Positions 58,261 to 64,000 of a DNA stretch of 64,000 nt are shown in pieces. Under the pieces are notes generated by a model. That model saw nothing but the letters and a program-made list of their open reading frames with translations. It ran no database searches and had not been told where the DNA came from. The first letter of the stretch is position 1. Each line of letters starts with the position of its first letter. The DNA comes from Marsupella aquatica (lineage: Eukaryota; Marchantiophyta). The DNA is taken from assembly GCA_973895155.1 (NCBI GenBank), contig OZ316891.1, positions 3,224,001-3,288,000 on the forward strand, in the 5' to 3' direction. A program made the translations under genes and the position numbers.

Positions 58261-58659
58261 AATCTACTAATTATGAGAGAGGTAGAGCTTTAGGGATGCG
58301 ACTTGGCAAAGAGCAAGCAACAACATTAGGAGAGGATTTTAACTAAACTTGAAGGTGAATCTGTGTCTGATTGAGACATGATTATCCAAGACACTATGTG
58401 GCTTTGCATACCTCCCCTCAATCAGGGAAAACGAATGGCTCAACGGAAAAAATGTTGCTCCAAGAACACAACTCCAAAAATAACTCTATTCTGGATAATG
58501 ACGCCAAAAACTCATGAGCGGTAGCCCTTTTATAGTGTCTGTTGAGGGGTTGGTCCACATGGCCACTTTTGATTGACCGTCTCGCTAAACGACAAAATAA
58601 TAGAGAATGGTATATTTCTTGAATATCCAATTTGATTCTTATATGTGCATCTTGGCGAA

Positions 58660-59050
58660 ATTATGTAGTTTTGAAATTTAAGAGATAAATATATCTATGT
58701 TTATATTGCAAAATAGATTTTATTCATATGGATGTTTGTAGTTTTGGAATTTAAGCGATAAATTTATCTGATGTTGGTATTGCAAAAGCGTTTTCTTCAT
58801 ATGGATAGTTGCAATTTTGAAATTTAAGTGATAAATTTTTCTGATGTTGGTATTGCAAAAGTGTTTTCTTCATATGGATAGTTGCAATTTTGAAATTTAA
58901 GCGATAAATTTATCTGATGTTGGTATTGCAAAAGTGTTTTCTTCATATGGATAGTTGCAATTTTGAAATTTAAGTGATAAATTTATCTGATGTTGGTATT
59001 GCAATAATGTTTTCTTCATATGGAGAGTTGCAAATTTGAATTTTAATCGA
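58660..59050. repeat. 73-bp tandem repeat, five units
   Basis: The palindrome GATAAATTTATC or a variant starts at 58684, 58757, 58830, 58903 and 58976, exactly 73 bp apart each time. The spacer is TGATGTTGGTATTGCAAAAG, then GTTTTCTTCATATGGATAGTTGCAATTTTGAAATTTAAG-like sequence. Confidence 0.95.
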
Positions 59051-61040
59051 TGAACCGAAGGATGTTAGTATTGTTGGCAAGTATTTTGGCCGTCCGGAGT
59101 TTTCACGATAATTTTATTGGATTGCACATTGCGGTTGAGACAACGACATGTTGATTGTGCATGTATGTGGTTACTATGGTCTATTGTGGAGGTAACTGCA
59201 AGGTAAGTTTCACAAACTGTGCGGTAACTTCTTATCAACTATGATGTAAAATAGTTACGGTAAATAACCAAAAACTGAGAAAATTGATATTTGGTTGGAA
59301 CTTTCATGGTTGAAATCCGAAGTCCGATATGGGTATCGGACTTTGCTCAAAAAATGGATATGGATTTCTAGATAAGACCATTCATATATCTTCTGAGAGC
59401 GTGAATCTGAGGTTTTGGAAAATGTTTTTTGGATCTTATTTTTCCATGATAAATTGAATGTTTGTGACCATTAATTTCAGTGGTTCTGACCATTCCCGAA
59501 TTTCCTGATTCAATCCAAACTCCAATACGTATTACATTATTTTCCCAAAAACCGGTTTTTGATTAGAAAAACCATCGATTTTGCGAGATTCGGCAGAAAA
59601 TGAAAATACACTTCTCGTTTGCGGAAATAGTTCTCGTTTGGTTGGAAATCGTGTTGTGAGCTTTGCGATGCACGGGGTGTTGTATGTTATAGCTCTGCTT
59701 GTAGATCAGGACGAGCTGGTCATTTTGGTAGTTGGTTTTCTGCCAAGTGCGTATCACATGCAATGCAAAAGTGGATTTCTGGTTTTCTGACAGGCTATGG
59801 ACATTGTTTTTAATTGTTTGTTCAACTAGGTTCCTTGTCTTCACGCTTGACTTGGAGGAAGAAACCCAAAGTGCTACGGCTCTACAAAGAGATCGCAACA
59901 CTTAGGTGGTCATTTTGAGTTTGGGATTTGCACCCCGATTTGCACTTGCCGTAGAGAGACAAAGACACGACCTTCTCTACTCGAGCTGCAGACGACCCTG
60001 GTGTGATTTGACAACTTGTCCCATCGGAGTCATATTTTTTCTTGACAAAAACACAAGTAGTAAGGTGTGTAAAATGGCCAATTGGTTTGGTTCTTTTTTG
60101 CGTTTTAGGGTTGGGGGGGGGGGTTTTCTGGGCCATGACCGGCCGACCCCCACACCCCCATCTTTTTGTCGCACATTCCACCCCACTCGTCCCCCCGCTC
60201 ATCCCTCGATGCCTGAATCCACAGCCTGCAGCACTGCCCAGCGCCAATTAAACCCGCCACCAGCGCCAATTAAACCCGCCACCAGCGCCTCTTTCCTGCC
60301 CACCCGGCTAATCGACATTTGCCTGCCCTCCACCCTTGCGCGCCCATTTTTTCCGGGACCGGCAAAAAGTGCACTGCAATGGCGCCAGTAGCCTTATCTC
60401 ATCTTCCTTGAAGCAGAGTTGCCAAGTAATTAACCCTCAACACTACTGATGTGTTTAGTAAAATAGAGTAGAACCTATTACCGAAGACAATGTTGACACA
60501 ATCCGTGCTGAAGAAAAAGTTAGAATGGAATGTACAGTGAAAATGACACAATGCCAATGAGTACTTAACTGAATTGGCATAATCACATTTGTTGATAGCG
60601 TGGGATCGAGGAGATGAAACAAGAGATCCTGTGCACATAAACTTTGGGCAGAATGCTTGCGAATATGAAAATGTGCTAACGATAGAATGCAGATGTGTTG
60701 CACATGGAGTAAATTCCTAGAAGCATGAATTTAAATGACAAAAGCTGAGAATGACAAGAAGGAAAGAAAACGGAGGGAGATGCACAGGTGAGAGACTAGG
60801 CATGGGTCGTGCCCTTTAGGGTGCACTTTAGGTGGCAATTAAAAAAAAAAGACTGAGTATTTTGTCTGTCAAGGGGCTATAGAGTTTAGAGTCCTCATCA
60901 GGGGCTATAGAGTTTAGAGTCCTCCAGAGCTATCTTCAAGCAGGCTTGCAAGCAGCAGTTTTGGGATGTTTTGGGATTTAGGACGAGAAAGGGGTGGGCC
61001 CCAAGAAATATGGGGAGCCTTAATGCACTGTTGATCTAAC
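59051..61040. other. intergenic, GC-rich patch, no gene recognised
   Basis: No supported gene. A 22-bp unit (CAGCGCCAATTAAACCCGCC plus AC) occurs twice at 60239-60282. A run of about twelve G lies near 60112. The open frames at 59906-60391 overlap on both strands and look compositional. Confidence 0.45.
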
Positions 61041-62611
61041 CCAATGTCATGTTTCCATAGCAGTGACGCTCTGTTTGGGGAAGACCGTAGAAGTGTGTGA
61101 ATATCCACGCAAGTTGGCCCCAATACAATCTACTCAATTGGAGGAATGGAGTCAACGATCACCCATATTTATTACCCTGGTTTTTAAAACATTGCTTTTG
61201 GTTTTAGAAAATATTGCTTTTGGTTTTAACAATATTGCTTTCTATCTGTAGGAACGAAGCGAGTGGGTAGCCGTGATACAAGCTGGCCGCATTGCAATCA
61301 TCCAACACCCTCCTTGTCCATTCGAGGAACAAAGTCGACGATCACCAAAGTTCCGGGGTCAGTACAGGACTCGGTTGCAGACGTCCGTTTCACCTGGAAG
61401 TATTACAAATAAGCTCTGGCGTCTAAAGCTCGACGAGCTGCAAAAACATCCCCGGCCCGAAAGTATATGAGTTATGCTGTCCGGTAATCAGGTGGGGACA
61501 TTCCCGAAGACTGATTAGAGAGTCACCACAGCGCTTTGGACATCAGCGCTCAGGCCTTGCATGCTAGTGAGGATCGCCCAGCCGCACAAGTTTGTCACGG
61601 GCGATTACTTTAGTCGTTGCCGCTCCTGTAGCCGGATCTGCCAGAGTGATAGCTGTATTGAGAAAGTCGTTTCACTTGGTTGACGTCCCGACTCCATTAA
61701 CGGATGGACGCAGCATGTCTGAAGCAGACGGAGGATTGCTCTGAAAAAGTCTTCTACTGGCAGCAGAACTTGGAGAGCCAACAAAAGGAGAGCAGCGAAG
61801 ATCGATGCCGCTGCACATGAGCTCTTCATCTAGCTTGAAACCTTGATCGAAAAGTGAGCTAGCTCGCAAATCACGTGTCCTGTGAAGTATGCATCTACTG
61901 ACTTTAAAATGCTCCAGATACTGACTCAGATCGAGTGTCATGTCGTATGGACTTGTTGGCAAGCTTGCTCAAAAATCCCCAATCTTGCATGTGCAAGTCC
62001 TGCGGAGTTCACTCTACCTGTTGGGTTGACATCATGTGTTTTAGAGACTTAAATGTCGTACTAGTGATGTTGAGATATAGATCCCTGGAGGCCGGAAAGC
62101 ATATATGAGTTACAGACTTGGGTCACAAGTGCGATTGCAAGCTCAACACTGGTATGGGTACGTGAGGCACCAGCATTTCCACTAAATATATGGTGCGAGG
62201 CGATGTTCAGATTAGTCAAATTCGTGCTTTGCGTACCACGAAACCTGAAATTTCTGCAGCCTGTCTGATGTTTTCCTGTCGCTCCCTGGTTCCGGTCACC
62301 AGTAATGTTGCCGTTAGGCTGCTTGCTGTCGTTGTTGTTTACTATGGCTCGAGCGGGTATTTGAATGCCTTTTCCGATAATCATGTATGGGAATTCTATC
62401 CGTCATGTGCCGAGATATTTTTCTGCCTGAATTCTCGTTTGACCGCGCACACGTAAAATACATCTTTATTTTGGCATTTGTGTCTTCTTCAAGTCATTTT
62501 CCAATAACATCTAAACATGCACCACTGCAATTTCGTTGCACACCAGGAACATCTTCTTCCGACGTCATCGCTTGCATTCTCTCCTGTCATTAGCGTGAAT
62601 CTGCAAGAAGG
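61041..62611 (+). repeat. segmental duplication, 5' flank of MFS copy 3
   Basis: It parallels 37400-38371: GATCACCCATAT, TGCTTTCTATCTGTAGG, GGACTCGGTTGC, and the conserved stretch from about 62130 to the ATG. About 500 bp at 61500-62060 has no counterpart upstream of copy 1. Confidence 0.7.
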
Positions 62612-63787
62612 ATGGCTTCGATTCACAGCCAGGGATCCACGGAAAAAGATGTCGCGTTATCAACGTCTATAGTTGTAACACCATCTCAAATTCATGCCAT
62701 CAGCAACAGCAGCGACATCGACACAGCATTTAAGTACATTCAAAGTGCGTCGATTGAAGACATCAATGCCTCGACTGTGGACCTTGCAGCATTGCGGAGG
62801 AGAATCGACTTACGAATTATGCCAGTTTTGTTCCTTTGCGGTATGGTGCAATTTCTCGACAAAGTCAACATCAACGTACGTCAATCAAATCCATTCGCTT
62901 AGATTTACATACGTGACTCGTTCTTCGCAGACGAAATATCAATAACATACAACATCATAGGCCACCTTAAATTTCTTAATTGCGGAGAAAGAACATTACT
63001 CTAACCCACACTTGTGATGCTAGTACGCGGCCGTAATGGGCCTCAATCCCGATCTGCACCTCAGAGGCGATGAGTTCTCAAATGTATCTACTGCTTTCTA
63101 CATCGCATACCTGATCTTCGAAGTGCCAACAGGTAAGCAAATTATGTACTAGCTCACCACCTCAACTCGTTTCTCATTAACTGTTCGAGATCATGCCAAC
63201 TTATTGGATGTCTGGCCATTATTGATGTTACCGCAACAGGCTTGATTCTCCAGAAGCTCCCTGTGGGAAAATGGCTCGGCGGCAACTTGATGGTGTGGGG
63301 CATCGTAACAGCATGCACCGCTGCAACAACCAATTACACTACCCTCCTTGTGGTGAGAATCGTCCTGGGAGTCTGTGAAGCAGCCGTCGTGCCCTGCCTT
63401 TTACTGATCTCGTCGCAATGGTACACACGCAGCGAGCAATTTCCCCGATTCACGTTCTGGTGGTGCGGGCTCGCCTTCGGAAGTACTCTAGGTGGGATCA
63501 TATCGTTTGCGTTCCAGAATGTCGGCCCTGGGGCGAGTCTCGCGGGCTGGAGAATCATGTTCGTTATGCTTGGCGTTGTGACGGTGCTAGTCGGGGCGCT
63601 GGCTGCGTGGACGTTGCCAGACACGCCGATGACCGCGAAGTGGATGGACAAGGTAGAGAAAGTTGCGCTGCTGAACCACGTGAGTGAGAACCGGACGGGA
63701 ATTCAAAACCTTCGCTTCAAGCTGTCGCAAGTAGTGGAGCTGCTCCTCGATGTGCAGATGTGGCTGATCTTCATTATTTCAATCTTG
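62612..63787 (+). CDS. MFS transporter, anion:cation symporter, copy 3 (runs off the window)
   Basis: Exons 62612-62875, 63024-63132 and 63240-63787 have the same intron positions and phases as copy 1, and exons 2 and 3 have identical lengths (109 and 548 bp). There is no stop or frameshift in the visible 307 codons. The third intron begins at 63788 and continues past 64000, so the last exon is not seen. The N-terminal half is there: TM1 MPVLFLCGMVQFLDKVNIN, the helix 2-3 loop LQKLPVGKWLGG, and the ACS-type central loop PDTPMTAKWMDKVEK. It differs from copy 1 by scattered substitutions, some in helices 5-6 (WWCGLAFGSTLGG against FWFCGVAVGQILGG), which could alter the substrate. Confidence 0.82.
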
Positions 63788-64000
63788 GTACGTTTGTGAC
63801 GCTCCTTGGTGTGACTAAAGCAATCTACCATTGACTTGACGGTATCGTAGGCTCACTTTTAAGCATACGTCGCGCAATCAATTACGTGGCACAAACTGTC
63901 GATTAATTCAAGCTAGATGAGCGCAACGCAACTAAGGTCGTACCGACACAACTCATCTCTCTAGCTACTATCTCTCCCGGAAATGGCTGGTTGACCAGAC

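Noticed and set aside
55569-59050. CRISPR array
   Set aside because: The repeats are palindromes with repeated, not unique, spacers. Period changes from run to run, the context is eukaryotic, and no cas genes are present.
59563-60391. Several ORFs of 70-160 codons
   Set aside because: They overlap on opposite strands in GC-rich or low-complexity sequence, with no motif and no start context worth noting.
1-64000. tRNA or rRNA genes
   Set aside because: I saw no cloverleaf-like A and B box pairs or rRNA signatures by eye. A dedicated scan such as tRNAscan could still find a diverged tRNA.

Overview
The window looks like repeat-rich nuclear DNA from a green-lineage eukaryote, possibly a bryophyte or other seed-free plant. 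The evidence is plant-type TTTAGGG telomere motifs at 43805-43825 (AAACCCTAAACCC boxes elsewhere), genes with short GT-AG introns, a plant-style Ty3/gypsy retrotransposon with an Asp-tRNA-like primer site, and nonsense codons that look like deaminated CHG sites. The species is not identifiable by eye. Most of the 64 kb is transposon-derived.

Layout. 1-8055: old intergenic DNA with a MITE (2419-2717) and a decayed reading frame broken by three stops (3021-4037). 8056-33525: one nested insertion. A Ty3/gypsy retrotransposon on the minus strand (8061-33520, 5-bp target duplication CATAG) has unusually long LTRs of about 4.19 kb. Each LTR carries its own reading frame of about 617 codons. Inside its 5' LTR sits a 10.5-kb Mutator-like (MULE) DNA transposon (20157-30686, 8-bp target duplication GTCCTTCC). 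33526-64000: segmental duplications containing three copies of a fungal-type MFS anion/carboxylate/allantoate transporter gene (intact at 38372-40890, a pseudogene at 48547-49848, cut by the window edge at 62612), MITEs, and a 3.5-kb region of AT-rich palindromic repeats (55.5-59.1 kb).

The most interesting system is the MULE. On the plus strand it encodes a transposase (zinc-binding N-terminus, DDE residues, SWIM finger). Divergently, it encodes a ParB-domain plus DNA N4/N6-methyltransferase-like protein spread over several exons, and a third unknown protein. Sixteen copies of one private palindrome (TAGCGCC-n-GGCGCTA) are scattered through it, essentially all in introns, the shared promoter and the UTRs. 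Four copies in the divergent promoter are spaced 105, 103 and 104 bp. A bacterial-type DNA-modifying or DNA-reading protein combined with self-specific noncoding palindromes suggests a self-recognition or anti-silencing module. It would be analogous to, but built differently from, the VANC system of Arabidopsis VANDAL MULEs. The 55.5-59.1 kb region repeats the pattern with a different palindrome (GATAAATTTATC), again partly in an apparent intron, and may be a relative or remnant of such an element.

The retrotransposon and the MULE-borne methyltransferase gene contain nonsense codons and frameshifts, so these copies are probably inactive. The MFS gene at 38372-40890 is the only gene in the window that looks fully intact.
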